The position numbers and the translations under genes were made by a program. This document shows positions 34,858-43,532 of a stretch of 64,000 nucleotides of DNA, in pieces. Source of the stretch: CAUSKK01 sp963532425. GTDB taxonomy: Bacteria; Pseudomonadota; Gammaproteobacteria; Cardiobacteriales; Cardiobacteriaceae. The stretch spans positions 91,740 to 155,739 of the forward strand of contig CAUSKK010000003.1 in the NCBI GenBank assembly GCA_963532425.1. The letters run 5' to 3'. The notes beneath the pieces were generated by a model, which was given only the letters and a program-made list of their open reading frames with translations, was not told the DNA's origin and did no database searches. The number at the start of each line of letters is the position of its first letter. The stretch's first letter is position 1.

Positions 34858-35543
34858 GAATAGTCCTTTAGCCCGAGAATTTGTAGCCAGAGCTGGCGTT
34901 TTCGCCCCTGCTCCCGCACAAATTGGGGGTGCGATAAATAATAAACCTGCCGTTGCTGTTCTTCATCTAAATTTTTGAACACAAAGGGCCCCAGCACTAG
35001 GGTTTTCCGGCCTTCCAGGGCCGGTTTTTTGATTTGGGTCGGCGGCGCCGGAATGGGGGTGGCCAGCAGTTCCCGGAGCGCCTCACCCTCGGCAATCAGG
35101 GCCGCCTCCCGGCTATCCTGGCCAACGCCAAGGAAGGCGCGGCAGAGCAAATCGGCGTCCTCGGGGGCCAGCAGGGCCAGGCCGTTTCCATCGGCCCAGA
35201 CCGGTGGCAATAGCCACTGGCAGCGCAGCCGGGCACTGTACAGCAGGCTATATTTACGTGTCAGCTCGATGAAGCCATCGGCCAGCACCAGCCGTTCTTC
35301 CGGGGCCGGGGTTGGGACAGCCGGCGCCGGGGCAATCGTCGGCGGAGTAAGCGTCGCCGCCGAAGCGCTGCGGCCGGCACGGGGAGCCAGCAGCTGGTCG
35401 AAGGTGGCCAGGTCGGCCCCGCTGCGGGGCGGGGCGGCCAGCGGCGGGGCTAAGCTGGCCCCGAGCACCTCGGCCCGGCGCAGCCAGCGGCGGTAGCCCA
35501 GCGCCTGCAGGGTCAGTTGTTGGGCCGGCGTCCACTCAAGCAT
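34854..35543 (-). CDS. Unknown protein, possible HolD-like N-terminus
   Basis: 229 aa, soluble, overlapping both neighbours by 4-8 nt. The N-terminus (QLTLQALGYRRWLRR) resembles the clamp-loader-binding start of the DNA polymerase III psi subunit (HolD: LQQLGITQWSLRR). A Pro/Ala linker (about 30-85) separates it from a second domain I do not recognise. HolD identity is speculative because psi is normally about 137 aa. Confidence 0.5.
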   Translation of the reverse strand: MLEWTPAQQLTLQALGYRRWLRRAEVLGASLAPPLAAPPRSGADLATFDQLLAPRAGRSASAATLTPPTIAPAPAVPTPAPEERLVLADGFIELTRKYSLLYSARLRCQWLLPPVWADGNGLALLAPEDADLLCRAFLGVGQDSREAALIAEGEALRELLATPIPAPPTQIKKPALEGRKTLVLGPFVFKNLDEEQQRQVYYLSHPQFVREQGRKRQLWLQILGLKDYS

Positions 35544-36288
35544 CGGGCCGACGGCGGCGGCGCTGGGCCCGCCACAGGCTCAGGGCCGGGGCGTGCAGGG
35601 CATAGAGGGCGAAGAGGCTGAACAGCACCAGCGACGGTTTCAGCCAAATCAGGCCGATGACCAGCGCCGGCACCACGGCCTTGTTGAAGGGAATGCTCTG
35701 TTCCAGCTTGAAGGTTTTGAAGCTGTAGTAGGGGAGATTGCAGACCATGGCCAGGGCGCTGAGCAGCGTAATCACCAGCGACAGCGACAGGAAAAAGGCA
35801 CTGCGACCGCTCCAGCCATAGTGCTGGGCCACCCAGACAAAGCCGGCCACCGTCGCCGCCGCCGACGGGCTCGGCAGGCCGGTGAAGAAGCGCTTGTCGG
35901 CGCTTTCGGTCTGAACGTTAAAGCGGGCCAGGCGCAGGGCGGTGCAGGTTACATAGATGAAGGCCACCATCGCACCGAGCTTGGAGGGCACCGCCGGCAG
36001 CACATTGACAAAATGCAGCGACCACTGGTGTACCAGCATGGCCGGGGCGACGCCGAAGGCAACCAAATCGGCGAGGGAATCGTACTGGACGCCGAATTCA
36101 CTTTCGGTGTTCGTCCAGCGGGCGACGCGGCCGTCGAGGCCATCGAAGACCATGGAAAAGAAAATCAGCATGGCCCCGCCGATGAATTTGCCCTGAATGG
36201 CGGAGAGTATGGCCATGAAGCCACAGCAGAGCGAGGCGGTGGTAACCAGATTGGGCCAGATGTAAATCGCTTTATTGCCGTTAGCCAC
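35536..36288 (-). CDS. pssA: CDP-diacylglycerol-serine O-phosphatidyltransferase
   Basis: 250 aa membrane enzyme of the CDP-alcohol phosphatidyltransferase family, making phosphatidylserine. The motif DGLDGRVARWTNTESEFGVQYDSLAD carries the required D-G-x2-A-R-x8-G-x3-D-x3-D pattern. Start chosen at the GTG preceded by GAGGAG, giving MANGNKAIYIWPN; it overlaps the pyrF stop by 8 nt. Confidence 0.9.
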   Translation of the reverse strand: MANGNKAIYIWPNLVTTASLCCGFMAILSAIQGKFIGGAMLIFFSMVFDGLDGRVARWTNTESEFGVQYDSLADLVAFGVAPAMLVHQWSLHFVNVLPAVPSKLGAMVAFIYVTCTALRLARFNVQTESADKRFFTGLPSPSAAATVAGFVWVAQHYGWSGRSAFFLSLSLVITLLSALAMVCNLPYYSFKTFKLEQSIPFNKAVVPALVIGLIWLKPSLVLFSLFALYALHAPALSLWRAQRRRRRPDA

Positions 36289-36988
36289 GGTGAATCTCCT
36301 CGTTGATGCGTTCCAGCGCCCGCAGCGGGTCATAGGCGGCGGTGATGGGCCGGCCGATGACCAGATAATCACTGCCGGCCCGCAGCGCTTCGCTGGGACT
36401 GACGATGCGTTCCTGGTCGTTCTTGGCCGACCAGATGGGCCGAATGCCCGGGGTTACGGTGAGAAAGTCCGGGCCACAGGCGGCCTTGATGAGCTCGGTT
36501 TCCCGGGCCGAACAGACGACGCCGTCCAGCTGGGCCTGCTGGGCCAGCCGGGCGAGAAATTCCACCTGGGCCTCCAGCGAGCGCTTGACCCCCAGGGCCT
36601 GCAGCTCCTCGGCGCCCATGCTGGTGAGCACGGTTACGGCGATGAGCTTCGGCGGCCGGCGCACCCGTTGAAGCGCTTCCCGGGCCCGCTCCATCATGGC
36701 CAGGCCGCCGGCGGCGTGCACATTGACCATCCACACCCCCATGTCGGCGGCGGCGCGGACGGCGGCGGCCACGGTGTTGGGAATGTCGTGAAATTTCAAA
36801 TCAAGAAAGACTTCAAAGCCGTGCAGCGCCTGCAGATTCTCCACAAACTGCCGGCCGGTGCGCGTAAACAGATTTTTGCCCACCTTGACCCGACACAGCC
36901 GGCTGTCCAGTTTTTCCACCAGGCCCAGGGCCTTTTCCGGCTCGTCATCGTCCAGAGCCACAATAATTTTTTTACTATCCGTTTCCAT
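36281..36988 (-). CDS. pyrF: Orotidine 5'-phosphate decarboxylase
   Basis: 235 aa; makes UMP. Catalytic tetrad region FLDLKFHDIPNTVAAAV (Asp-Lys-Asp in DLKFHD) and VTPGIRP are present. Overlaps pssA downstream; lapB lies directly upstream, as in E. coli (lapAB-pyrF). Confidence 0.95.
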   Translation of the reverse strand: METDSKKIIVALDDDEPEKALGLVEKLDSRLCRVKVGKNLFTRTGRQFVENLQALHGFEVFLDLKFHDIPNTVAAAVRAAADMGVWMVNVHAAGGLAMMERAREALQRVRRPPKLIAVTVLTSMGAEELQALGVKRSLEAQVEFLARLAQQAQLDGVVCSARETELIKAACGPDFLTVTPGIRPIWSAKNDQERIVSPSEALRAGSDYLVIGRPITAAYDPLRALERINEEIHRG

Positions 36989-38065
36989 TCATTGACTCAA
37001 CTTAATTTCAAAGAGGGGGCGAAAGCTGCTCCAGGCATTGCAGGCGGGACAGTGCCAGCGCCGGCCACGATGGCGAAAACCGCATTCGTCGCAGCGGAAA
37101 CTGGTCTGGGGTTGAATCTTCGCCGCCACCGCCGCCCACTGGGGCTGGTCGCCCAGCACGGCGCCGAGCAAAAAGGGAGAGGCACTGGCGGCAAAGCGCT
37201 CGGTCAGCAGGGCCGCCGCCGTTTCCGCCGGTAGCAGCGGCAGCAGGGCTAGGGTCAGACGCGGCGACTGCTGCTGGGCCTCCTGGGCCAGCAGCCAGCG
37301 GCGGAACTCCTCCTCCCGTTGGAGCGCTTCATAGCAGCGGCCCAGCGGTTCGAGCAGCTCCGGCAGCAGGCTGGGATTGAGTTCCACCAGCCCCTGAAAG
37401 GCGCTGAGGCTGTCCAGATGGTTTTCCTGGCGCAGCAGATAATCGGCCCGCAGCCAGTGGGCGCGCTGGCAACCATAGTCCATGGCCAGGGCCTGGCGCA
37501 GCAGCGCCAGGGTTTCGGCCGGCCGCTCCTCGGCCAGACAGCAATAGTAGTGGGCCAGACTGGCCGGCGGGGCCACGGCCAAATCGATGGCCTTCTGCCA
37601 CTGGGCCATGCGTTCGTAGATGCGGGCCAGGGCCACCTTGACCTCCTCGCGGCGGTGGTCGGTGGGGAGCAGGGTTTCATAGAGTTCTTCGGCCTGCACG
37701 TACATGCCGGCCTGGTCGTAGTCCTCGGCCAGCTCGTAGATGAGCTGGCGGCGCTGGGCCAAATCCAGATGGGCCTGCTCATAGAGCTGGCGGTGCAGAT
37801 GCAGGGCCCGGTCGAGCTCGCCGCGTTTGCGCAGCAGCGAACCCAAAATCAGTTGAATGTCCACCGCCTGCTGGTCCAGGGCCGGCAGCTTCAGAAAGGT
37901 ATCCAGGGCCCGGTCGCTCTGGTCATTGAGGAGAAAATTCAGACCTTCAAAATAAGAAGCACGCGCTTTATTTTCTCGTAAAGCACGCGCTTCTTTTTTC
38001 ATCGCCACCCGCCAGCCGGACCAGGCCGCCAGCGGTAGCAATAAAATAATTATGGATTCAATCAT
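36989..38065 (-). CDS. lapB: Lipopolysaccharide assembly protein B
   Basis: 358 aa. N-terminal membrane anchor, TPR repeats across most of the protein, and a C-terminal rubredoxin-like Zn motif CDECGF ... CPACNAW. With FtsH it controls LpxC turnover and LPS synthesis. Overlaps lapA by 4 nt and abuts pyrF. Confidence 0.93.
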   Translation of the reverse strand: MIESIIILLLPLAAWSGWRVAMKKEARALRENKARASYFEGLNFLLNDQSDRALDTFLKLPALDQQAVDIQLILGSLLRKRGELDRALHLHRQLYEQAHLDLAQRRQLIYELAEDYDQAGMYVQAEELYETLLPTDHRREEVKVALARIYERMAQWQKAIDLAVAPPASLAHYYCCLAEERPAETLALLRQALAMDYGCQRAHWLRADYLLRQENHLDSLSAFQGLVELNPSLLPELLEPLGRCYEALQREEEFRRWLLAQEAQQQSPRLTLALLPLLPAETAAALLTERFAASASPFLLGAVLGDQPQWAAVAAKIQPQTSFRCDECGFRHRGRRWHCPACNAWSSFRPLFEIKLSQ

Positions 38066-38361
38066 TTAGCATTGTCAGCCTGGAACTCGGCCAGAATTTT
38101 GGCGTCGGACTGGGCGTGATGTTCGGCCTTGAGCTGGTGGCCCAGCCGCTTGGCCCGCAGGCGCCAGAAGAAGGATTTCAAGCCGAAAACCAGCAGCGTC
38201 AGCAGCGCACCCAGCACAAAACACAGCACCATGACATAAATCAACGGCAGCTGGGCCTGGCCGAAGAGGTAATCCACCGCCACCACGTTGCTGTTATGCA
38301 TGCCGACCACCGTAAAAATAATGCCGAGCAGCGCAATGCAAAAAAGATATAGCCATTTCAT
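38062..38361 (-). CDS. lapA: Lipopolysaccharide assembly protein A
   Basis: 99 aa with two membrane segments (LYLFCIALLGIIFTVVGM and LPLIYVMVLCFVLGALLTLLVFGL) and a cytoplasmic tail. The start was set at MKWLYLF because TGGAG lies eight bases upstream; the frame extends seven codons further. Translationally coupled to lapB. Confidence 0.9.
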   Translation of the reverse strand: MKWLYLFCIALLGIIFTVVGMHNSNVVAVDYLFGQAQLPLIYVMVLCFVLGALLTLLVFGLKSFFWRLRAKRLGHQLKAEHHAQSDAKILAEFQADNAK

Positions 38362-38412
38362 GAAAATCGCTCCAAATGCCAAGGGATAACAGCGGCTAAT
38401 GGTAGCACGTTC

Positions 38413-39210
38413 TCAATTCTCAAAACCGAGCACCTGCGCCATGCTGTACAGGCCCGCCGGCCGTTCCTGCAGCCACTGGCTGGCCCGAATGGCGCCCTGG
38501 GCAAAGATGCGCCGGTTCTGGGCGTGATGGCTGAAGGTGAGCGCTTCCAGGTCGTTGATGAAGCTGACGCTGTGGTCGCCGACGATGTCCCCGGCCCGCT
38601 GGACGCTGAAGCCGATTTCGCCGGTTTTCCGTTTATTGCTGTAGGGATAGCGCTTCCGGCTCTCGAAGTCGGTGTTCTGGGCCTCGGCGATGGTCTGGCC
38701 GAGGCGCAGGGCTGTGCCCGAGGGGGCGTCCACCTTGTTGCGGTGGTGGGCCTCGAAGATTTCCACGTCCCAGCTGTCCGGGGCGAGAATCTGGGCCACC
38801 CGCCGGCTCACCTCCATCAGCACGGTTACGCCAACGCTGGTATTGGCCGCCAGCACGATGGGAATTTCCGTGGCCGCCTTGCTAATCCAATCGGTGGTGG
38901 TGGCGTTGAAGCCGGTGGTGCCAATCATCAGCGGCTTTTTCAGCTTGCGGCAGATGGGCAGGAGAATTTGGGTGGCGTCGGGCCGAGTGAAGTCGATGAT
39001 GACATCGGCCGGGGCGCAGAGCTGTTCCAGATTGGCGGTGATGCGCAGGCCGGCCACGTGCAGATTGCTGACCTCGCGCAGCTGCTTGCCGGCCCAGGGG
39101 TGGCCGGCGCGAACCGAGGCACTGACCAGCTGCACCTCCCGGTGGTGAAGCGCTTCGGTGGCGATGGCCAGACCCATTTTGCCGTTGATGCCGTGGATAC
39201 CAATTTTCAT
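38413..39210 (-). CDS. dapB: 4-hydroxy-tetrahydrodipicolinate reductase
   Basis: 265 aa, lysine/diaminopimelate pathway. NAD(P)-binding start GIHGINGKMGLAIATEA, the EAHHRNKVDAPSGTAL catalytic segment and VGDHSV are present. Stand-alone gene between lapA and a PAS-domain gene. Confidence 0.95.
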   Translation of the reverse strand: MKIGIHGINGKMGLAIATEALHHREVQLVSASVRAGHPWAGKQLREVSNLHVAGLRITANLEQLCAPADVIIDFTRPDATQILLPICRKLKKPLMIGTTGFNATTTDWISKAATEIPIVLAANTSVGVTVLMEVSRRVAQILAPDSWDVEIFEAHHRNKVDAPSGTALRLGQTIAEAQNTDFESRKRYPYSNKRKTGEIGFSVQRAGDIVGDHSVSFINDLEALTFSHHAQNRRIFAQGAIRASQWLQERPAGLYSMAQVLGFEN

Positions 39211-39274
39211 GACTGCTTCCTTTAATAAAAAATATCAAAGCCATGCTACTGGGAAGCACGGCCCCCGACCAGCC

Positions 39275-39817
39275 CTAGAAGAGGCGAAGTTTGAAGAAAT
39301 CCAGCGCCGGCGATTTGCTCGGGGCGCTCTGCTCCCGCTCGCGCATCTCCGCATAGAGGGCCTCCTGGCGGCGAATGGCGCCGGCCACCATCTTGCGCTG
39401 GGTGCCGATGAAATGGACGATTTCGTTGTTTTCGTTGATGTCCGGGACGATGTGGGTCATGGCCCAGTAATAGGAGCCGTCGCGGCGGAGATTTTTAATG
39501 GCGCCGTTCCACTCCCGGCCCTGCTCCAGCGTGTCCCACATCTCGCGGAACACGGCCCGGGGCATATGGGGGTGGCGCAGCAGGGCCATGGGCCGGCCGC
39601 GCAGCTGGGGCGGAGAATAGCCGCTGGCATCGACGAAGGCCTGATTGCCGTTGAGAATGAGCCCGTCCGGGTCGGTGCGCAGCATGATGATGACCCCGTT
39701 GTTCAGTTCGTATGCTTCGTCGGTGTAGTAGAGCCGGCGTTTGGAACCGTCGAAATAGGTCCAGTCCTGGGCTTCTGCGTTGGCAATCGCCCGCATATCA
39801 CCAACATTTCTCATCAT
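39275..39817 (-). CDS. Single PAS-domain protein, Aer-like
   Basis: 180 aa. The central segment (FVDASGYSPPQLRGRPMALLRHPHMPRAVFREMWDTL) matches the FAD-binding PAS domain of the aerotaxis receptor Aer. There is no HAMP, methyl-accepting or kinase domain, so it is a stand-alone redox/oxygen sensor whose partner is unknown. Start taken at the paired ATG with AAGGAA upstream. Confidence 0.75.
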   Translation of the reverse strand: MMRNVGDMRAIANAEAQDWTYFDGSKRRLYYTDEAYELNNGVIIMLRTDPDGLILNGNQAFVDASGYSPPQLRGRPMALLRHPHMPRAVFREMWDTLEQGREWNGAIKNLRRDGSYYWAMTHIVPDINENNEIVHFIGTQRKMVAGAIRRQEALYAEMREREQSAPSKSPALDFFKLRLF

Positions 39818-39920
39818 TTTTGGCTTTTCCTTCTGGTTGAAACCCGCCGCTGGCGGGCGGTAGGATTGGATTTTGGGGCGTTCGCCCCGGATTGATATTT
39901 CCATAGGCAAGGACCATACC

Positions 39921-40754
39921 ATGACCCCCATCGACTTTCTCGCGGGCCTGCACAGCGCCCGGCGCCAGGACTTTGCGCCGCTCTGCCTCAAAAACAAGCC
40001 CTTCGGCTATCTGCGCCGCGACCATATCCCGCTGCTGCAGGAGCTGGGCTTTCCCCTGAAAAATAAAAATGCCCTGCTGCAGTGGCAGGCGCCGCCGACC
40101 GTCGCCGAACGCAGCCAGCAGCTGGCCGCCATCAACGCCGAACTGCTGGCCCGGGGCGTCATCGGCGGCTGGCGTGATGAGCTGCTGGCCGTGGCCAGCC
40201 CGGAGGAGGCCGAACCACTGGCCCTGGTGGAACGCTGCAGCGCCGCCTTCTGGGGCATTCGGGCCCAGGGCGTCCACCTCACCGCCACCAGCGCCGGGAA
40301 AATGTGGCTGGCGCGCCGTTCCCCCAGCAAGAGCACCGAACCGAACAAACTCGACCAGCTTGCCGCCGGTGGCGTGGCGGCGGGAATGGGCATTCGCGCC
40401 ACCCTGATTAAGGAGGCGGCCGAGGAGGCCGGCATTGCTAGCGAACTGATGCGGGCGGCCCGGCCCACCGGCGTGCTCAGCTACTGCCAGGCCTCGGACG
40501 CCGGGGTGCGCCGCGACACCATCTATAACTTTGATGTGGAACTGCCCCCGGATTTTCAACCGCACAACGGCGATGGCGAAGTGGCGGAATTTCTGCTGCT
40601 GGACTGGCACGAGGCCTGGGAGCGCTGGCAGGAATTCAAGGCCAACTCGCTGGCGGTGCTGCTGCACTGGCGGCTGCGCCAGGGCCTTCTGGACGCCGAC
40701 GACCCGGACTATCTCCACTACTGCCGCCTGCTCCATTCCGATTTGTGGGAGTGA
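39921..40754 (+). CDS. Nudix hydrolase with N-terminal DUF4743-type domain
   Basis: 277 aa. N-terminal domain as in TPK-fused Nudix proteins (GYLRRDHIPLLQEL), then a Nudix box at GGVAAGMGIRATLIKEAAEEAGI (residues about 150-172, with the E-x2-EE-x-G core). Relatives in fungi and bacteria hydrolyse damaged thiamine diphosphate or related pyrophosphates; the substrate here is unproven. Divergent from the PAS gene. Confidence 0.85.
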   Translation: MTPIDFLAGLHSARRQDFAPLCLKNKPFGYLRRDHIPLLQELGFPLKNKNALLQWQAPPTVAERSQQLAAINAELLARGVIGGWRDELLAVASPEEAEPLALVERCSAAFWGIRAQGVHLTATSAGKMWLARRSPSKSTEPNKLDQLAAGGVAAGMGIRATLIKEAAEEAGIASELMRAARPTGVLSYCQASDAGVRRDTIYNFDVELPPDFQPHNGDGEVAEFLLLDWHEAWERWQEFKANSLAVLLHWRLRQGLLDADDPDYLHYCRLLHSDLWE

Positions 40755-40765
40755 GCCCGGCCCCG

Positions 40766-42488
40766 CCCGAAGCGCTTCAAGCTCCGCCGGAGCGCAGCGG
40801 CGCAGCAACCGCTTCCCTCTAAAATTACGTTTAGGACGACTTCGGGACTGGCGATAACCGAAGCGCTTCGTTCTGAAACGGGCCGAGGCGCTTAATGGAC
40901 GCCGGCGGAAGCGCTCCCCTTGATTTAGAGCGAAGCGCTTCGTTGAGAACGGCGATTCAGGCGGGAAGCGCTTCCTTCCCAGACCGTTTTTCCAACGGCT
41001 GGAAGATTATTTCCACAGGCCAGCCAAGCAAAGCGCTTCCCTCGTTCTACCAGAACGCTTTCTTTCCAAATGAAGCGCTCTTCTCCTAGCTGACTTTTAA
41101 AGCCGAAGCGCTTCGTTTAGAAATGCCGGCGGGCCGGGGCGTTTGATGGACGCCGGCGGAAGCGTTCCCCCTGGGCTCGAAATCAGACTGGCGGAATCGA
41201 AGCGCCCCCTGACCCTGAGACAAACCAACCGAAGCGCTTCCCCTGAAACGAACCAATCCGAAGCGCTTCGCCGGAAATAGCCTTTTTACCCCGGCCCGGC
41301 CTCGGCTTAACGAAGCGCTTCGGTGGGAAAACCCAGGCCGCCAGGTCGAAGCGCTTCCTTTTCCAGCAGCTGGGAAATCTATCTCTTCAGACCGAAGCGC
41401 TTCGTTCGAGAACGGGCCGGGGCATTTAATTAACGCTGAAACAAGCGTTTTCTTTCCAACCGAAGCGCTTCCCTCTTTTTAATTACTGCCGAAGCGCTTT
41501 ACCGGAAGGACTATTCCTTTAAATGAAGTGCTCCTCTTCTGACTGTCTTTTCAAAGCCGAAGCGCTTCCTTCTGAAACGGGCCGGGGCTTCGATTGCGCT
41601 GGTTGAAGCGCTTCGGATTGGTACTCCAGCAGTAAACGCTTCTTTCACGACTGCCGAACTACCGAAGCGCTTCCTCTGAGTCGGGGTCTTCAAATCAATG
41701 CCGGACGAAGCGCTTCCTCTAAGGTGCCTTTTCTGACCGCCGGGATTATTTACGCTGGCCAGTCGAGCGAAGCGCTCCCCCTTTTTCAGCCGCTGGAAAA
41801 TCTATCTCTTCAGGCCGAAGCGCTTCGCCTCAGCGGCCCAGCCGGAAGCGCTTCCCGCCCAACGGCTTTTCAGAACCGAAGCGCTTCGTTCTAGGACGGC
41901 CCCGGGAGCAAAGCGGTGGTCGGCGGTTGCTTTTTTCTTAGGGCTTCTGGAATCGAAGCGCTTCGGGCTGGGGTGGCTGGGACCAGCGCCGGCTGAAGCG
42001 CTTTATTAGAAAGTGCAGTGGGCTAGAGAACGAAGCGCTTCCCTCTAGGACACTTTTTCCACTGGCCGGGATTATTTCCGCCGGCCGGCCGGGCGAAGCG
42101 CTTCACACCAGCGGCCCAGCCGGAAGCGCTCCCCCTGGGCTCGAAATCAGGCCGGCGGAACCGAAGCGCTTCCTTATTTCCACTGGCCGAAGCGCTTCGC
42201 CGGAATGACCTTCTTCCCCGGCCCGGCCTCGGCCTAACGAAGCGCTTCTCCTGTCCGCCGCCAAATGGCCGGACTGAAAAATCTAATGGCTAGGAACGAA
42301 GCGCTTCGGTGGGAAAACCCAGGCTGCCAGGTCGAAGCGCTTCCCCCGTTCTGCCTGAACACTTTCTTTCCAAACGAAGCGCTTCGCCGGAATGGCCTTC
42401 TTATTCCGGTTTAGAACGAAGCGCTCCCCCTGATATGAACCAACTCGAAGCGCTTCGCTTGGCTGGGCCCGCTAAATGAAGCGCTTCC
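40766..42488. repeat. Dense decamer island 5
   Basis: About 1.7 kb between convergent Nudix (+) and gluQ (-) genes, the longest gene-free stretch in the window. It mixes decamer copies with recurring words such as CTGGGAAATCTATCTC, GAACGGGCCGGGG and CCCCGGCCCGGCC. The last decamer abuts the gluQ stop. Confidence 0.92.
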
Positions 42489-43478
42489 CTATTCCAACCC
42501 GGCCGGCCGGGGCAAATCGACCCGGGGAATCCGGGCCGGCTGCCAGTGCTGCACCGCCGCCGCCAGCATCTCTTCGCAGCTGTCGCCCAGCACCGGCTGG
42601 CCCAGCGCCCGTAGGGCCGCCGCCAGCGCCGTGCGCAGAGCGTCCGGGTTGAGGGCCGGGGCTGCCCGACTTTTGCTCAGCTTTTCGCCGTCGGGGCCGA
42701 GAATCAGGGGCAGATGGAGATAGGCCGGCGGGGCATAGCCGAGCAGCCGTTGCAGCTGGATTTGCAGGGGCGTGGCGGCGTACAAATCCCGGCCGCGCAC
42801 GATGTGATTCACCCCCTGCAGCTGGTCGTCCACCACCACCGCCAGCAGATAGGCCATGTCGCCATCGCGGCGCCGTAGAATCGGGTCGCCCAGCTGGGCC
42901 AGGGCGAAGCGCCGTTCGCCCCAGAGCCGGTCGCGGAAGCCGATTTCTTCATCCGGCAGGGCCAGCCGCAGGGCCCCGGCGCTTTTGTGCAAGCGGCGAC
43001 AGTGGCCCGGATAGACCGGCCCCAGCGGGCCCAGGACGGCGCCGGGCTGCCAGTGGCGCCGGCTGCAATCGCAGTGATAGCAATGGGGCGCCAGCTCGGC
43101 CAGAACGGCGCGGTAATCGTCCAGATGCTGGCTCTGGCGGCGGATTTCTCCGTCCCAGTGCAGGCCCAGGGCTTCCAGCGTCCGGCAGATGGCGCCAATG
43201 AAACTTTCCCGACTGCGGGCCCGGTCCACGTCCTCGATACGCAGCAGCCAGCGGCCCCCGGCGGCCCGGGCGTCCAGATAGCTGGCCAGGGCCGTATAGA
43301 GCGAACCGAAATGCAGGCTGCCGCTGGGGGTGGGGGCAAACCTTCCGACGTAGGAGGGAGGTTCACTGCCCGGCGGGCACTGGTTCGCGCCGGGGGCGCT
43401 CAGCTCAGCCTCCTTCGGGGACTGCCAGCGGCCGACCGCTTCCCCCCGGCCCGGCCCCTTCTGTACTTCTCCAGCCAT
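42489..43478 (-). CDS. gluQ: Glutamyl-Q tRNA(Asp) synthetase
   Basis: Truncated GluRS-like enzyme that attaches glutamate to queuosine of tRNA-Asp. Begins YVGRFAPTPSGSLHFGSL (HIGH-type motif), has a Cys/Tyr Zn site in CYHCDCSRR, and KLSKS near the end. The frame has about 42 extra residues before YVGRF starting at the only in-frame ATG (MAGEVQKG); the true start is uncertain. In E. coli gluQ sits next to dksA; here dksA lies 4 kb away. Confidence 0.9.
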   Translation of the reverse strand: MAGEVQKGPGRGEAVGRWQSPKEAELSAPGANQCPPGSEPPSYVGRFAPTPSGSLHFGSLYTALASYLDARAAGGRWLLRIEDVDRARSRESFIGAICRTLEALGLHWDGEIRRQSQHLDDYRAVLAELAPHCYHCDCSRRHWQPGAVLGPLGPVYPGHCRRLHKSAGALRLALPDEEIGFRDRLWGERRFALAQLGDPILRRRDGDMAYLLAVVVDDQLQGVNHIVRGRDLYAATPLQIQLQRLLGYAPPAYLHLPLILGPDGEKLSKSRAAPALNPDALRTALAAALRALGQPVLGDSCEEMLAAAVQHWQPARIPRVDLPRPAGLE

Positions 43479-43532
43479 GCCATTGCTCTCCCGGTCTCGC
43501 CTCGTTTCCGACTGAAGCGCTTCCCCGGCGCC

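Noticed and set aside
40766..42488. CRISPR array
   Set aside because: The repeat is only 10-12 bp and palindromic, the spacing is irregular, spacer words recur, and no cas genes are near.
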